Shown piece by piece: positions 1 through 9,493 of a DNA stretch of 64,000 nucleotides. The position numbers and the translations under genes are program-made. The notes beneath the pieces were generated by a model that saw nothing but the letters and a program-made list of their open reading frames with translations, made no database searches and was not told the origin of the DNA. Source of the stretch: Paraburkholderia rhynchosiae (GTDB lineage Bacteria; Pseudomonadota; Gammaproteobacteria; Burkholderiales; Burkholderiaceae); contig NZ_PNXY01000003.1 in NCBI RefSeq assembly GCF_002879865.1, forward strand, positions 186,001 to 250,000. Reading direction: 5' to 3'. Positions within the stretch are counted from its first letter, which is position 1. Every line of letters starts with the position of its first letter.

Positions 1-136
1 AAAAAGGAGCAGAAGAGCGATTCTCGGCAGACATTTCACAGGCGCTCCGTCAGGTTCTTCAGGCGTTTCGGCAAGCTTTCGGGCCCGCACCGTGCGGCCG
101 GCGCAGCCCGGCTGCCGAGTTTATCCCGGTAAGTGT

Positions 137-165
137 TTGTTATGGCGTCAGTTTCCCGCTATAAT
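137..165 (+). promoter_or_regulatory. sigma-70 promoter of the rpsP operon
   Basis: A perfect -10 box TATAAT (160-165) sits 17 nt after a -35-like TTGTTA (137-142). Transcription would start near 172, giving a leader of about 40 nt before rpsP. It would drive rpsP-rimM-trmD-rplS. Bases 1-136 hold no gene that I can support. Confidence 0.6.
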
Positions 166-210
166 CGCGTGTTTCAGTCGTTCCGAACCCCGGTTTTCAA
201 GGATTCTAGT

Positions 211-465
211 ATGGTCATCATCCGCTTGGCTCGTGGCGGCTCCAAGAAGCGCCCGTTCTACAACATCGTCGCAACCGACTCGCGTAACCGTCGTGACGGC
301 CGCTTTATTGAGCGCGTTGGCTTCTACAACCCGGTCGCAACGAAGGGTGAAGCACTGCGTATCGCTCAAGACCGCCTGACGTACTGGCAAGGCGTTGGCG
401 CACAACTGTCGCCGACCGTCGAGCGTCTCGTGAAAGAAGCGCAAAAGGCGCAGCCGGCTGCTTAA
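211..465 (+). CDS. rpsP: 30S ribosomal protein S16
   Basis: Structural protein of the small ribosomal subunit, 84 residues, the usual family length. It begins [19 protein letters not shown] and carries the family pattern [19 protein letters not shown]. An in-frame ATG further upstream (133) would add 26 residues not found in S16, so the start at 211 is chosen; it is preceded by AAGGA about 8 nt upstream. First gene of the classic operon with rimM, trmD and rplS, all in the same direction. The C-terminus is Ala/Lys/Gln rich as in other beta-proteobacteria. Confidence 0.97.
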   Translation: MVIIRLARGGSKKRPFYNIVATDSRNRRDGRFIERVGFYNPVATKGEALRIAQDRLTYWQGVGAQLSPTVERLVKEAQKAQPAA

Positions 466-585
466 TGGTAGCTCGCATGCGTATCGTCGTCGGTTCGGCC
501 GGCGGCTCGCGCAGCTTGCGTGAGCAGCCCGATGCGCAAGAAGTGTTGCCCAAGCAGGCGTCGAAGTTCGTAGCGAGGTTCAATT

Positions 586-1311
586 ATGTCCGAGCGTGAT
601 TCCGGCAGTTCAGGTCGCGCGAAGGCAGGTCCGCGCGCAAAGACGTCTGATCAGGCGCCATTCGGTGCATTCGTCCGCAAGCCGGTCGAGCGAGCCGAAG
701 GCAAGGCGAAAGCCAATGTTCCAAACGCCGGTTCCGAAGCAGCAGCAATGCGCGCGGAAACGGCGGAAAGCTGGCCGGCCGATGCAGTCGAGGTCGGCGC
801 AATCGTCGACGCCTACGGCCTCAAAGGCTGGGTCAAGGTGGCCGCTCATGCGGATGCCGGGCACGGCGGCGACGCTTTGCTAAGCGCGAAGCGCTGGTGG
901 CTGATGAAAGGCCACGAGCGGAAGTCGGCGCCGTCATTGCAGGCAAAAACGCATAGCGACAGCGTGGTGGCCCAACTGGGCGGCGTCACTGACCGCGATG
1001 TGGCGCTGGCACTGCGCGGCTCTCGCGTCTATATCAGCCGCAGCGAATTTCCGGCCCTCGAAGCCGACGAATTCTACTGGGTCGACCTGCTCGGCCTGGA
1101 TGTGGTGAACCTTGCCGGCGTCAATCTGGGCAAGGTTGCAGACATGATCGACAACGGTGCGCACTCGGTGTTGCGTATCGAATATCCGGCCGCCGACAAA
1201 ACCGGCAAGCCGGTCACTGCCGAGCGTTTGATCCCGTTCGTCGGTGTGTTTGTCAAAACGGTGGACCAGGCGGCGAGGCAGATCATCGTCGACTGGGAAG
1301 CTGATTATTGA
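586..1311 (+). CDS. rimM: 16S rRNA processing protein RimM
   Basis: Assembly factor for the head of the 30S subunit; it binds S19 and helps 16S rRNA maturation. 241 residues: a charged, low-complexity N-terminal extension (about 1-65), then the RimM N-terminal barrel with the hallmark [11 protein letters not shown] (75-85), then a PRC-barrel part starting near [14 protein letters not shown]. coli RimM is about 180 residues, so the extension is extra; long N-termini are common in Burkholderiaceae and the ATG at 586 is the first in frame. 120 nt after rpsP and 38 nt before the trmD start. Confidence 0.95.
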   Translation: MSERDSGSSGRAKAGPRAKTSDQAPFGAFVRKPVERAEGKAKANVPNAGSEAAAMRAETAESWPADAVEVGAIVDAYGLKGWVKVAAHADAGHGGDALLSAKRWWLMKGHERKSAPSLQAKTHSDSVVAQLGGVTDRDVALALRGSRVYISRSEFPALEADEFYWVDLLGLDVVNLAGVNLGKVADMIDNGAHSVLRIEYPAADKTGKPVTAERLIPFVGVFVKTVDQAARQIIVDWEADY

Positions 1312-1349
1312 TAGTTCAGCAAATCGAGTTCGCTACAACGGAGAGAGCG

Positions 1350-2117
1350 ATGCAGTTCGATGTCGTCACGCTCTTTCCCGAAATGTTTCGTGCGCTGACC
1401 GACTGGGGCATCACCAGCCGGGCGGCGAAGCAGGAGCGCTATGGGTTGCGTACGTGGAATCCTCGCGATTTCACGACAGACAACTACCGCACAATCGACG
1501 ATCGCCCGTACGGCGGCGGCCCCGGCATGGTCATGCTGGCGAGGCCGCTTGAAGACGCGATCGGCGCGGCGAAAGCTGCGCAGGCGGAACAGGGCATCGG
1601 CCCGTCGCGCGTCGTGATGATGTCGCCGCAAGGCGCAACGTTGAATCACGAGCGTGTCATGAAGTTCGCCGCGGAGCCCGGCCTGATTCTGCTGTGCGGG
1701 CGCTATGAAGCGATCGACCAGCGCCTGCTCGATCGTGTTGTCGACGAAGAAGTCAGTCTTGGCGACTTCGTACTGTCGGGTGGTGAGTTGCCCGCAATGG
1801 CTTTGATGGATGCAGTCGTGCGCCAGTTGCCCGGCGTGCTCAACGATTCCCAGTCGGCGGTACAGGACAGTTTTGTCGACGTGCTGCTCGATTGTCCGCA
1901 TTACACGCGGCCCGAGGAATATCATGGCGTGCGCGTGCCCGACGTGCTGCTCGGCGGCCATCATGCAGAGATTGAAGCGTGGCGTCGGCGCGAGGCGTTG
2001 CGCAATACGTTGAACAAGCGGCCCGACCTGATCGTCAAGGCCAGAAAGAACAAGATGTTGAGCCGTGCCGACGAGGCATGGCTTGCAAGTCTCGCAAAGG
2101 AAGAGCCGAAGGCGTAA
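1350..2117 (+). CDS. trmD: tRNA (guanine-37-N1)-methyltransferase TrmD
   Basis: Methylates G37 next to the anticodon, preventing +1 frameshifts; SPOUT-family enzyme with a trefoil knot binding SAM. 255 residues starting [13 protein letters not shown], the normal family start; the frame is open upstream to 1308 but that region does not match the family. Knot motifs are visible: [11 protein letters not shown] and [15 protein letters not shown], plus YGGGPGMVM earlier. The purine-rich GGAGAGAG lies just before the ATG. Third gene of the ribosome maturation operon. Confidence 0.97.
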   Translation: MQFDVVTLFPEMFRALTDWGITSRAAKQERYGLRTWNPRDFTTDNYRTIDDRPYGGGPGMVMLARPLEDAIGAAKAAQAEQGIGPSRVVMMSPQGATLNHERVMKFAAEPGLILLCGRYEAIDQRLLDRVVDEEVSLGDFVLSGGELPAMALMDAVVRQLPGVLNDSQSAVQDSFVDVLLDCPHYTRPEEYHGVRVPDVLLGGHHAEIEAWRRREALRNTLNKRPDLIVKARKNKMLSRADEAWLASLAKEEPKA

Positions 2118-2271
2118 AGCTCCGGTCTTTCGAGCGGACACCAGGCGGCGCCGGACATGCGTGTACGGCGCCTGATGTGAACCCATCCTCTATCGGGGCC
2201 GTAGCCAGACGCAAGGGAAATCCAGCGCGAGGCAGGTACGAACGCCGACAAGATGGACTTAGGAGTCAGTG

Positions 2272-2658
2272 ATGAATCTGATTGCAAAACTCGAGCAGGA
2301 AGAAATCGCGCGCGCCCTCGGCGAAAAGACCATCCCCGAATTCGCTCCCGGCGACACGGTGATTGTCAGCGTGAACGTGGTTGAAGGTACGCGTAAGCGT
2401 GTTCAGGCTTACGAAGGCGTCGTGATCGCCAAGCGTAACCGTGGTCTGAATTCGTCGTTCATCGTCCGCAAGATTTCGTCGGGCGAAGGCGTCGAGCGTA
2501 CGTTCCAGACGTACTCGCCGCTGCTGGCAAGCATCGTCGTGAAGCGTCGTGGCGATGTGCGTCGTGCGAAGCTGTACTACCTGCGCGACCGTTCGGGCAA
2601 GTCGGCTCGGATCAAGGAAAAGCTGGTCTCGAAAGACCGCGCTGCTTCCAAGGCGTAA
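2272..2658 (+). CDS. rplS: 50S ribosomal protein L19
   Basis: Large-subunit protein at the 30S/50S interface. 128 residues, beginning [12 protein letters not shown], with the typical [26 protein letters not shown] block and [33 protein letters not shown] lies one codon upstream (2269), but AGGAG at 2261-2265 is spaced better for the ATG at 2272. The lysine-rich tail [13 protein letters not shown] is slightly longer than in E. coli (115 residues). It closes the operon and is followed by a strong terminator. Confidence 0.97.
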   Translation: MNLIAKLEQEEIARALGEKTIPEFAPGDTVIVSVNVVEGTRKRVQAYEGVVIAKRNRGLNSSFIVRKISSGEGVERTFQTYSPLLASIVVKRRGDVRRAKLYYLRDRSGKSARIKEKLVSKDRAASKA

Positions 2659-2670
2659 ATGCTGTAAGAA

Positions 2671-2696
2671 AAAGCACCCCTCGCGGGTGCTTTTTT
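2671..2696 (+). terminator. rho-independent terminator of the rpsP-rplS operon
   Basis: Nine-base-pair stem AAAGCACCC/GGGTGCTTT with a 5-nt loop, followed by a T run, 12 nt after the rplS stop. Confidence 0.93.
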
Positions 2697-2750
2697 GTTG
2701 GCCAGGTCAAAATAGCGGCATCTCCTCTATCCGCTTATTCGAGAGACCCG

Positions 2751-3470
2751 TTGATCCGCCCCGTCTTTGAGCCTGAAGTTCTGCCCGTCGAAGCGACGGG
2801 CGCCCATCTGCCGCCAGTGGCCGCGGAGCGTCTTACGCCCGATGGCCTGCGCGGCCGTTTCAAGCAGCGTCTCTCGTGGACTCCCGAACCGATCATCGAA
2901 GCCCCGTGGCGCGATATACACGCCGATCCGCGTGTGGCCTCGGTACTGGTGCCGCTCGTGATTCGCGCGAATGGCCTGACCGTGCTGCTGACCCAGCGCG
3001 CGGATCACCTTAACGACCACGCCGGCCAGGTCAGTTTCCCGGGCGGCCGTCAAGAACCGTTCGATGCCGATGCCACCGCCACTGCGTTGCGTGAAGCGCA
3101 TGAGGAAGTCGGCCTCGCGCCGTCGCGCGTCGAAGTGCTAGGTGCTTTGCCTGACTATCTGACGGGCACCGGCTTTCGCGTGACGCCGGTGATCGGCCTC
3201 GTGCATCCGCCGTTCGCATTGAAGGCCGACGCGCTGGAAGTGGCAGAAGTCTTCGAAGTGCCACTCGCTTTCCTGATGAACCCGGCGCATCACGAAGAGC
3301 GCGTGTTCCGCTACGAAGGCGGCGAGCGCCGCTTTTTCGCGATGCCGTATCCACGAGGTGCATCGCTCGAAGCGGCCGGGAAAGGCGTGCGCGGCACGGG
3401 CAGCCACTATTTCATCTGGGGTGCGACGGCGGCGATGCTGCGCAATTTTTATCGTTTCCTCGCGGCTTAG
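2751..3470 (+). CDS. Nudix hydrolase, CoA pyrophosphatase type (NudL-like)
   Basis: Probably hydrolyses CoA and CoA thioesters or related nucleoside diphosphate compounds. 239 residues. The Nudix box is at about 99-121 (GG near 98-99, REAHEEVGL at 114-122). The stretch LLTQRADHLNDHAGQVSFPGG directly before it is the pattern that separates the CoA pyrophosphatase (UPF0035) branch from other Nudix enzymes. Start is TTG at 2751 with GAGAG about 6 nt upstream; no ATG is better placed. It follows the L19 terminator, so it likely has its own promoter. Substrate is inferred from family only. Confidence 0.85.
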   Translation: MIRPVFEPEVLPVEATGAHLPPVAAERLTPDGLRGRFKQRLSWTPEPIIEAPWRDIHADPRVASVLVPLVIRANGLTVLLTQRADHLNDHAGQVSFPGGRQEPFDADATATALREAHEEVGLAPSRVEVLGALPDYLTGTGFRVTPVIGLVHPPFALKADALEVAEVFEVPLAFLMNPAHHEERVFRYEGGERRFFAMPYPRGASLEAAGKGVRGTGSHYFIWGATAAMLRNFYRFLAA

Positions 3471-3583
3471 GCGAGTTCTTGCGTGCAGTCCCCGGATGTT
3501 TGGCCGCGTCCTCGCTCAGCGGCATCCGACCCTGTGCTATCGTTATGAACCAATCGTAAAACTCAAAAAGCACGGCGCATCGC

Positions 3584-4522
3584 ATGACTTTTTTTTCCGT
3601 ATTGCTGGCTCTGATCATTGAACAGGTGCGCGCGCTGTCGCCGAATAATCCGGTATCCGCGCTGCTTCAATACCATGCGGAGTCGGCGGCGCACGGATTC
3701 GATGCGGGCAAGCCCAAGCATGGCCTGCTTGCATGGCTCGTGGTGGTGCTACCGTGGACTCTGGCCGTCGCGCTCGTCTACTACGTCCTCTACAACATTC
3801 ACTTCGCGCTGGCGTTCCTGTGGAACGTCGCGGTGCTGTACTTCACGCTCGGCTTTCGCCAGTTCAGCCATTACTTCACGGACATCCATCTCGCGCTCAA
3901 TAACGACGACGTGCCGCGCGCGCGAGAAATCCTGAACGAATGGACCGGGCTCGACACGATCGACATGCCCGTTAGCGAGATCGTGCGCCATACGCTGATT
4001 CACGCGGTGGTCGCGTCGCATCGTCATGTGTTCGGCGTGTTCTTCTGGTTTCTGATTCCGGTCGGGCCGGCGGGCGCGGTGTTGTATCGCATCGCCGAAT
4101 ATCTGTCGCGCACGTGGGCACGCCCGGTCGACGACAGAACCATCGCGTTTTCGAGTTTTGCGCAGCGCGCGTTCTTCGTGATCGACTGGGTGCCGGCGCG
4201 GCTGACGTCGCTGGGCTTTGCGATCGTCGGTAATTTCGAAGATGCGATTTATGCATGGCGCAATCATTCGCGTCAGTGGCCGGACGCGAATGACGGCGTG
4301 TTGCTCGCCGCCGGCAGTGGGGCGCTCGGCGCGCGACTGAGCGGGCCGCTTGCGGAGCCATCGAGTCTCGACGCACTTGCCACGGGCGACGGCGGTCCGA
4401 TGCAGGTCGGCGACGACTGCACGCCGCGCACGCTGCAATCAGCGGTCGGGCTGGTATGGCGCGCGGTTGTGCTCTGGATGATCCTCTTGCTCATGCTGAC
4501 CATCGCCGTGTGGCTGGCCTGA
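3584..4522 (+). CDS. CobD/CbiB-like integral membrane protein
   Basis: 312 residues with several hydrophobic segments: N-terminal, two near 47-90, one near 145-165 and one at the C-terminus (VLWMILLLMLTIAVWLA). The overall pattern (MTFFSVLLALIIEQV start, FRQFSHYFTDIHLALNNDD, later NFEDAIYAWRNH) matches the CobD/CbiB family, which also includes AmpE-type proteins. True CbiB makes adenosylcobinamide phosphate, but no other cobalamin gene is nearby, so the real role here is unknown; an AmpE-like sensing role is equally possible. Runs alone and ends at a bidirectional terminator. Confidence 0.75.
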   Translation: MTFFSVLLALIIEQVRALSPNNPVSALLQYHAESAAHGFDAGKPKHGLLAWLVVVLPWTLAVALVYYVLYNIHFALAFLWNVAVLYFTLGFRQFSHYFTDIHLALNNDDVPRAREILNEWTGLDTIDMPVSEIVRHTLIHAVVASHRHVFGVFFWFLIPVGPAGAVLYRIAEYLSRTWARPVDDRTIAFSSFAQRAFFVIDWVPARLTSLGFAIVGNFEDAIYAWRNHSRQWPDANDGVLLAAGSGALGARLSGPLAEPSSLDALATGDGGPMQVGDDCTPRTLQSAVGLVWRAVVLWMILLLMLTIAVWLA

Positions 4523-4551
4523 CGTCACTCGCACCCAGCGCACAGAGCGCC

Positions 4552-4590
4552 AAAAAACGGGCAGTGCTTGTGAGGCACCGCCCGTTTTTT
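4552..4590. terminator. bidirectional terminator
   Basis: An inverted repeat with A6CGGGC on one side and GCCCGT6 on the other, plus inner pairing GTGC/GCAC. It lies between the convergent CobD-like gene (+) and the DUF2007 gene (-) and can serve both. Confidence 0.88.
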
Positions 4591-4630
4591 CTTTTGGACG
4601 CTCTCGGCAGAGTTGCAGTAGGAAGCCGCT

Positions 4631-4951
4631 TCACCCATCCAAAGGATCGCGCGCCGTGCCGCATTGCCAGCACACGGTGAACTGCGCTTCCAGCGTCTCC
4701 CCGCAGTGGCTGCATCGCCAGCAAGGCGAACCCGCCGCCGGACCTTGCGAAGCCGCATCAATCAGACGCCGCGCCATCGCCTCGTCGCGGTCATCCACGA
4801 GCCACAACTCGGGTGCGCACTGATCCGCCGGGATATCGCCGAGCGCACCGTTCAGATACCGGTTGTGCAACTCGCAGGCAATGCCCGCCGCCGCCAGCAC
4901 ATTGACCCAGTGCTGTCCAATAATCACATTCGGGGCGCGCATCAGTTTCAT
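4631..4951 (-). CDS. DUF2007-type signal transducing protein with C-terminal zinc ribbon
   Basis: 106 residues starting MKLMRAPNVIIGQHWVNVL. The N-terminal part is the small DUF2007 ferredoxin-like fold (AAGIACELHNRYLNG, ELWLVDDRDEAMARRLI). The C-terminus holds two CxxC pairs (CWRCSHCGE and CWQCG) that should bind zinc. The frame stays open upstream, but the ATG at 4951 is only 1 nt after the rsgA stop, indicating translational coupling. Last gene of the M48 protease-rsgA-DUF2007 operon. Function is not known; zinc binding is inferred from the cysteines. Confidence 0.82.
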   Translation of the reverse strand: MKLMRAPNVIIGQHWVNVLAAAGIACELHNRYLNGALGDIPADQCAPELWLVDDRDEAMARRLIDAASQGPAAGSPCWRCSHCGETLEAQFTVCWQCGTARDPLDG

Positions 4952-4952
4952 G

Positions 4953-5960
4953 TCAGCGCACGATCTGGCTGGCTTCGTGCACGAGTTGCGCGTACAGCGC
5001 ATGGCGTTCGCGACGAATGCGGCCGTCGGCGACCGCTTCGAGGATCGCGCAGCCGGGCTCGTGCAGGTGATGGCAATTGTAGAAGCGGCAGTTCGGCAGC
5101 AGCGGGCGGAACTCCGGAAACGCGCGTTCAAGCCGGCCTTCGGTCAAATGATGCAAGCCGAATTCCTGGAAGCCGGGCGAGTCGATCAGCGCGCCGCTTG
5201 CGCCGTCTGCGCTGCGCGTGTCGCTATATGTGTCGCTGCATATGTCACTATGTATGCCACTGTGTCTGCCACTCGGCAGCGGATAGAGACGCGTGAACGT
5301 CGTGGTATGGCGTCCGCTATTCAACGCGGTTGATATCTCGCGCGTGGCGACTTCGGCATCCGGAATCAGCAGGTTCACCAGCGTCGATTTGCCCATGCCG
5401 GACTGGCCGAGCAGGAGCGTCGAGTGACCGCGCAAGTGCTCGGTCAACGCCGGGCGGGCGGCTTCGGGTTGCGCTTTGATCGACACTTCCACGACGGTAT
5501 AGCCGAGCTCACGATATGGCTCGAGCCGTTTGCGCGCGCCTTCGAGCGAATCGGTCACGTCGATCTTGTTCAGCACGATCAACGGTTTCAGCTCGTTGGC
5601 TTCGGCGGCGACGAGCGCGCGTCCGAGCAGGTCTTCGCTGAAGTGCGGTTCGGTCGCGAGCACGATCAGCAATTGGTCGAGATTCGCGGCGAACAGCTTC
5701 GACTTGTACTGATCCGAGCGATAGAGCAGATTGCGCCGCTCGCCAATCTCGACGATCACGCCCTGGTCAGCGGAAGTGGGTTCGTAAATCACGCGATCTC
5801 CGACCGCCACTTCGCTGCGCTTGCCGCGCGGGAAGCATTGCAGCATCGGGCCGCCGTCTTCCGGTGCGACCAGATAGTGGCGGCCATGCGCCGCTACCAC
5901 GAGGCCGCCTACGCGCGTGCTGGACGTCGCGCGCGGTGCTTTGGGGGGGCGGCCGCTCAT
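4953..5960 (-). CDS. rsgA: ribosome small-subunit-dependent GTPase RsgA
   Basis: Circularly permuted GTPase that checks 30S subunit maturation. 335 residues: OB-fold (about 15-85), GTPase domain with NKID (G4), GQSGMGKS (G1, Walker A), TTTFTR (switch region) and DSPG (G3, about 258-261), then the zinc motif C-x5-C-x2-HxxEPGC near 293-307. Odd feature: residues about 230-253 form a serine-rich insertion of six tetrapeptide repeats directly before G3, encoded by 12-nt tandem repeats (5202-5273); most RsgA proteins go straight from the TTTF strand to LIDSPG. Start overlaps the upstream M48 protease stop by 4 nt. Confidence 0.95.
   Translation of the reverse strand: MSGRPPKAPRATSSTRVGGLVVAAHGRHYLVAPEDGGPMLQCFPRGKRSEVAVGDRVIYEPTSADQGVIVEIGERRNLLYRSDQYKSKLFAANLDQLLIVLATEPHFSEDLLGRALVAAEANELKPLIVLNKIDVTDSLEGARKRLEPYRELGYTVVEVSIKAQPEAARPALTEHLRGHSTLLLGQSGMGKSTLVNLLIPDAEVATREISTALNSGRHTTTFTRLYPLPSGRHSGIHSDICSDTYSDTRSADGASGALIDSPGFQEFGLHHLTEGRLERAFPEFRPLLPNCRFYNCHHLHEPGCAILEAVADGRIRRERHALYAQLVHEASQIVR
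5202..5273 (-). repeat. 12-nt degenerate tandem repeat inside rsgA (six copies)
   Basis: Read on the minus strand, six consecutive 12-nt units encode [24 protein letters not shown]. Every unit begins AGT or AGC; the second codon is GGC or GAC in the first five units and GCA in the sixth. The block keeps the reading frame and is inserted between switch I and G3 of the GTPase. Confidence 0.9.
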
Positions 5961-7216
5961 GCGTGCCGCAACAGTCGGTCGATCCGCTGCGACGCTGGCG
6001 GATGCGAGTAGTAAAACGCCGTGTAGAGCGGATCGGGCGTCAGCGTGGACGCATTGTCTTCGTACAGTTTGACGAGCGCGTTGACGAGGTCTTGCGCGTC
6101 GGTTTGCGTGGCGGCGAACGCGTCGGCCTCGAACTCATGCTTGCGCGAGCTGAGGCTGCCGAGCGGCGTCACAAAAAATATGAACACCGGCATCGCGAGG
6201 AAGAACAGCACAAGCGCAAGCCCGCTGTTCCCACCGACGAGCGACGGCCTGACGCCCAGCCCTTCGTAGAACCACACGCGCTGCGAGAGCCAGCCGAGCA
6301 GCGCGAGCATCGCGAGGCTGATCGCGAAGGTGACGAGCATCCGCTTGATCACGTGCCGCCGCTTGAAGTGGCCGAGTTCGTGCGCGAGCACGGCTTCGAT
6401 CTCACTGCCCGACAGGCGCGCGAGCAGCGTGTCGAAGAACACGATGCGCTTGGCCGCGCCGAAGCCGGTGAAGTACGCGTTGCCATGCGCCGAACGGCGG
6501 CTGCCGTCCATCACGAAGAGGCCCTTGGCCGCGAAGCCGCAGCGCTTCATCAGCGCCTCGATGCGGTTTTTTAGCGCTTCATCCTTGAGCGGTTCGAACT
6601 TGTTGAAAAGCGGCGCGATAAACGACGGATAGAGCACCAGCACCAGCATCTGGAAGACGACCCAGACGATCCACGTCCACAACCACCAGAAGCTGCCGGC
6701 CTGGTTCATCAGCCACAGCACGACGAACAGCAGCGGCAGGCCGAACGCGGCGCCGAGCAGCACGCCCTTCAGCCGGTCGACGATGAAAATACGCTTGCTC
6801 ATCCGGTTAAAGCCGAAGCGCTGCTCGATCACGAATTGTCGGTAGTAGTCGAACGGCAGATCGATTGCGCTGGTAATCGCGATCACGGCGGCGACGAGTG
6901 CGATCTGCCCGACGTAGCCGCGGCCAAGCCAGTCCGAGATCGCAAGGTCCAGCGCCTGTACGCCGCCGAGCAGCGTCAGGCCGATCAGCACTGCTGCGCC
7001 GACGACGATCTCAATCATGGTGAGACGGGTGCGCTCGACGGTGTAGTCGGCAGCGCGCTGGTGCGCGGTGAGCGCGATGGTGCCGGCAAACTGGCTCGGC
7101 ACCTGCTCGCGATGGCCGGCGACAAAGCGGATCTGCCGCGACGCGAGCCACAGTTTGGTGCCGACCATCGCCAGGACGGCGACGACGAACAGAACGGTGA
7201 AGTACAGGGTAGGCAT
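5957..7216 (-). CDS. M48-family membrane metallopeptidase (Ste24/CAAX protease type)
   Basis: Zinc endopeptidase of the inner membrane, related to Ste24p; likely takes part in membrane protein quality control. 419 residues with hydrophobic segments at 1-22, 67-85, 101-120, 150-170, 176-200 and two after the active site. The zinc motif HELGH is at 279-283, and a distal HEFEADAF supplies the third ligand. The Ste24-type N-terminal domain separates it from the shorter HtpX. First gene of the operon with rsgA, with an ATGA overlap. It is transcribed divergently from orn. Confidence 0.9.
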   Translation of the reverse strand: MPTLYFTVLFVVAVLAMVGTKLWLASRQIRFVAGHREQVPSQFAGTIALTAHQRAADYTVERTRLTMIEIVVGAAVLIGLTLLGGVQALDLAISDWLGRGYVGQIALVAAVIAITSAIDLPFDYYRQFVIEQRFGFNRMSKRIFIVDRLKGVLLGAAFGLPLLFVVLWLMNQAGSFWWLWTWIVWVVFQMLVLVLYPSFIAPLFNKFEPLKDEALKNRIEALMKRCGFAAKGLFVMDGSRRSAHGNAYFTGFGAAKRIVFFDTLLARLSGSEIEAVLAHELGHFKRRHVIKRMLVTFAISLAMLALLGWLSQRVWFYEGLGVRPSLVGGNSGLALVLFFLAMPVFIFFVTPLGSLSSRKHEFEADAFAATQTDAQDLVNALVKLYEDNASTLTPDPLYTAFYYSHPPASQRIDRLLRHA

Positions 7217-7361
7217 CCGTGGATTCCGTGGTATCTATGCGAGAATTATATGTTTCTTCCCGCCTCGCAGCGGGGACATGCTCAAACCATCTTTAACGAA
7301 CAATCGCCGCAGCAACGGTGCTTTTAAAGACGCCTCCTGCGCGGCTATCAGGGCTGCCTTC

Positions 7362-7973
7362 ATGACTGACATCCTCGAATCCGCCGAACAACTGCCGCTC
7401 GTGCGCAGCGACATGAATCTCGTCTGGCTGGACATGGAAATGACCGGGCTCGACCCCGATTCCGACCGCATCATTGAAATCGCGGTCGTGGTGACGAACT
7501 CCACGCTCGACAGAATGGTCGAAGGCCCGGTTCTGGCCATTCACCAGAGCGACGAAACGCTCGCAAAAATGGACCAGTGGAATCAGAACACACACGGCCG
7601 GTCGGGACTGATCGACCGCGTGAAGGCTTCCACGGTAAGCGAAGCCGATGCCACCGGGCAGATTCGCGAATTTCTCGCGCAGTACGTGCCGCCGGGCAAA
7701 TCGCCGATGTGCGGCAACTCCATCTGCCAGGACCGCCGCTTCATGGCGCGCTGGATGCCGGAGCTCGAAAGCTTCTTCCATTACCGCAACCTCGACGTCA
7801 GCACGCTCAAGGAGCTTTGCCGACGCTGGCAACCGGTCATCTATAGGGGCTTTCACAAGCGCGCGCTGCACACGGCGCTTGCCGACATCCACGAGTCGAT
7901 CGACGAGCTGAAGTACTACCGCGAGCACTTCCTGATTCCGCCGGCGCCGGACGCCTCCCTCAACGCGGAATAA
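7362..7973 (+). CDS. orn: oligoribonuclease
   Basis: 3'-5' exoribonuclease of the DEDDh family that degrades 2-5 nt RNAs, including pGpG from c-di-GMP turnover. 203 residues. Exo I motif [10 protein letters not shown] and the C-terminal [26 protein letters not shown] (Exo III with catalytic His) are intact. The frame is open upstream, but [14 protein letters not shown] at 7362 fits best; a later Met ([10 protein letters not shown]) would give the length of E. coli Orn. Divergent from the M48 protease gene. Confidence 0.95.
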   Translation: MTDILESAEQLPLVRSDMNLVWLDMEMTGLDPDSDRIIEIAVVVTNSTLDRMVEGPVLAIHQSDETLAKMDQWNQNTHGRSGLIDRVKASTVSEADATGQIREFLAQYVPPGKSPMCGNSICQDRRFMARWMPELESFFHYRNLDVSTLKELCRRWQPVIYRGFHKRALHTALADIHESIDELKYYREHFLIPPAPDASLNAE

Positions 7974-7974
7974 G

Positions 7975-8631
7975 CTAGGCCTGCCGGGGGGCGCGCACCG
8001 CGTTCTTCGGCCGGAACGCCTTCACGACTTCGGCGTTGGTCTCCACGTACGGCCCGCCGATCAGATCGATGCAGTACGGCACCGCGGCGAAGATGCCCGG
8101 CACTTTCACCGCGCCGCCAGCTTCGGCATCGCGCAAGCCTTCGAGTGTTTCCCTGATCGACTTCGGCTGACCCGGCAGATTGATGATCAGCGCGGCGTGA
8201 TCCGCTGTCTCACGAATCACCGCGACCTGGCGCGACAGAATCGCGGTCGGCACGAAATTCAGGCTGATCTGCCGCATCTGTTCGCCGAACCCCGGCATTT
8301 CCTTCGTGGCGACCGCGAGCGTAGCTTCGGGTGTCACGTCGCGCCGCGACGGGCCGGTGCCGCCCGTGGTCAGCACGAGGTCACAACCGACTTCATCGAC
8401 GAGTTCCGTAAGCGTTGCCGAGATGGTGGCCGCGTCGTCCTGGATCAGGCGCGTGACCACTTGCCACGGCGAACTCAAAGCCGCGCGGAGCCACTCCTGC
8501 AAGGCCGGAATGCCTTTGTCCTCGTAGACGCCAGTGGATGCGCGGTCGCTGATCGACACGAGGCCGATCAGGATCTCGTCCGCGTCATTGCGCTTGAGCT
8601 TGAGCGCGGAGTCAGGCGTCGCGGTCGTCAT
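7975..8631 (-). CDS. mogA: molybdopterin adenylyltransferase MogA
   Basis: Adenylates molybdopterin before molybdate insertion by MoeA. About 218 residues from the ATG at 8631; an upstream ATG at 8658 would add nine. Motifs: LVSISDRAS, the MoCF signature [20 protein letters not shown], and [13 protein letters not shown]. It overlaps the end of yjgA by 20 nt and is therefore probably translationally coupled to it. It lies far from the moaA-mobA-moeA operon at 43.9-47 kb. Stop is 1 nt from the convergent orn stop. Confidence 0.9.
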   Translation of the reverse strand: MTTATPDSALKLKRNDADEILIGLVSISDRASTGVYEDKGIPALQEWLRAALSSPWQVVTRLIQDDAATISATLTELVDEVGCDLVLTTGGTGPSRRDVTPEATLAVATKEMPGFGEQMRQISLNFVPTAILSRQVAVIRETADHAALIINLPGQPKSIRETLEGLRDAEAGGAVKVPGIFAAVPYCIDLIGGPYVETNAEVVKAFRPKNAVRAPRQA

Positions 8632-9223
8632 CGTCGTCTTCCTGGGCGTCGTCGGCATCGGAATCGGTCGCGGCTGCGGGTCCGTCCGCGTTTTTGATCC
8701 ACTGGAACAACTCGCGGAAGTAACGCGGCGGCTTGTTCTGCTCCGCTTCCTTGCGGGCGTTGCGGATCAGCGTGCGGCCTTGCTGCGGATCGGCGTTCGG
8801 ATGCTGGCGGATGAAATCGGTCAGCGCGGCGTCGTCGGCAAGCAGTTTTTCGCGAGTGCGCTCGATCCAGTGCAGCTTGGCCGTTTCCGCCTTGTTCACG
8901 CCGTTATAGGTGTCGAGCGCGGTGCGCAGCGCGGCGGTTTCGTCGTCCAGCAGCGAGCGCATCACGCGGCCGACGTATTGCACCTGACGGCGCTTGCCTT
9001 CATGGTCGGTGATGCGGCGCGCTTCGCGCACGGCGTCGTCGAGCTTTTCGGGCATCGGCATGCGCTTGAGGGCGTCCTTGGGCAGCGCGATCAGCGCCGA
9101 GCCCAGTTCCTGCAACTCGTGCATTTCGCGCTTGAGCTGGGACTTGCTGGGACGGTCGTAACCGTTCTCGTCGACTTCCGGTTCGGCGGATTCGATGGGT
9201 TGAATGCGGGTTTTGCGTGTCAT
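8612..9223 (-). CDS. yjgA: ribosome-associated protein YjgA/DarP (DUF615)
   Basis: Helps a late step of 50S assembly. 203 residues beginning [45 protein letters not shown] is the DUF615 hallmark, and the helical body ends in an acidic tail ([17 protein letters not shown]). The frame is open for another 1.7 kb upstream, but that stretch is antisense to pmbA and has no family match; the ATG at 9223 is the correct start. Divergent from pmbA; mogA follows with an overlap. Confidence 0.92.
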   Translation of the reverse strand: MTRKTRIQPIESAEPEVDENGYDRPSKSQLKREMHELQELGSALIALPKDALKRMPMPEKLDDAVREARRITDHEGKRRQVQYVGRVMRSLLDDETAALRTALDTYNGVNKAETAKLHWIERTREKLLADDAALTDFIRQHPNADPQQGRTLIRNARKEAEQNKPPRYFRELFQWIKNADGPAAATDSDADDAQEDDDDDRDA

Positions 9224-9493
9224 GCCGATATTGTAGCGTGCCGGGCCCGCTGCGCCGCCGCGCACACGAGCGGACGTGACGCAAAGCGGGCAGCGAATGC
9301 CAGGTACGGCAGCGCTTAGCTTGCTATGATCGCGGGATGCGTTAATGACACGCCAACGCACACTCAAACGTACACTCAAGCGCATACCGAAGCGCGGAGG
9401 AGGCGCAGAGGAGCCGCATACCAGGCGCACGCAGTCGCGCGGCATGTGCGAACACCCAAGGGCCGCTCGGCCCCGAACAGGACGGCAACGACA

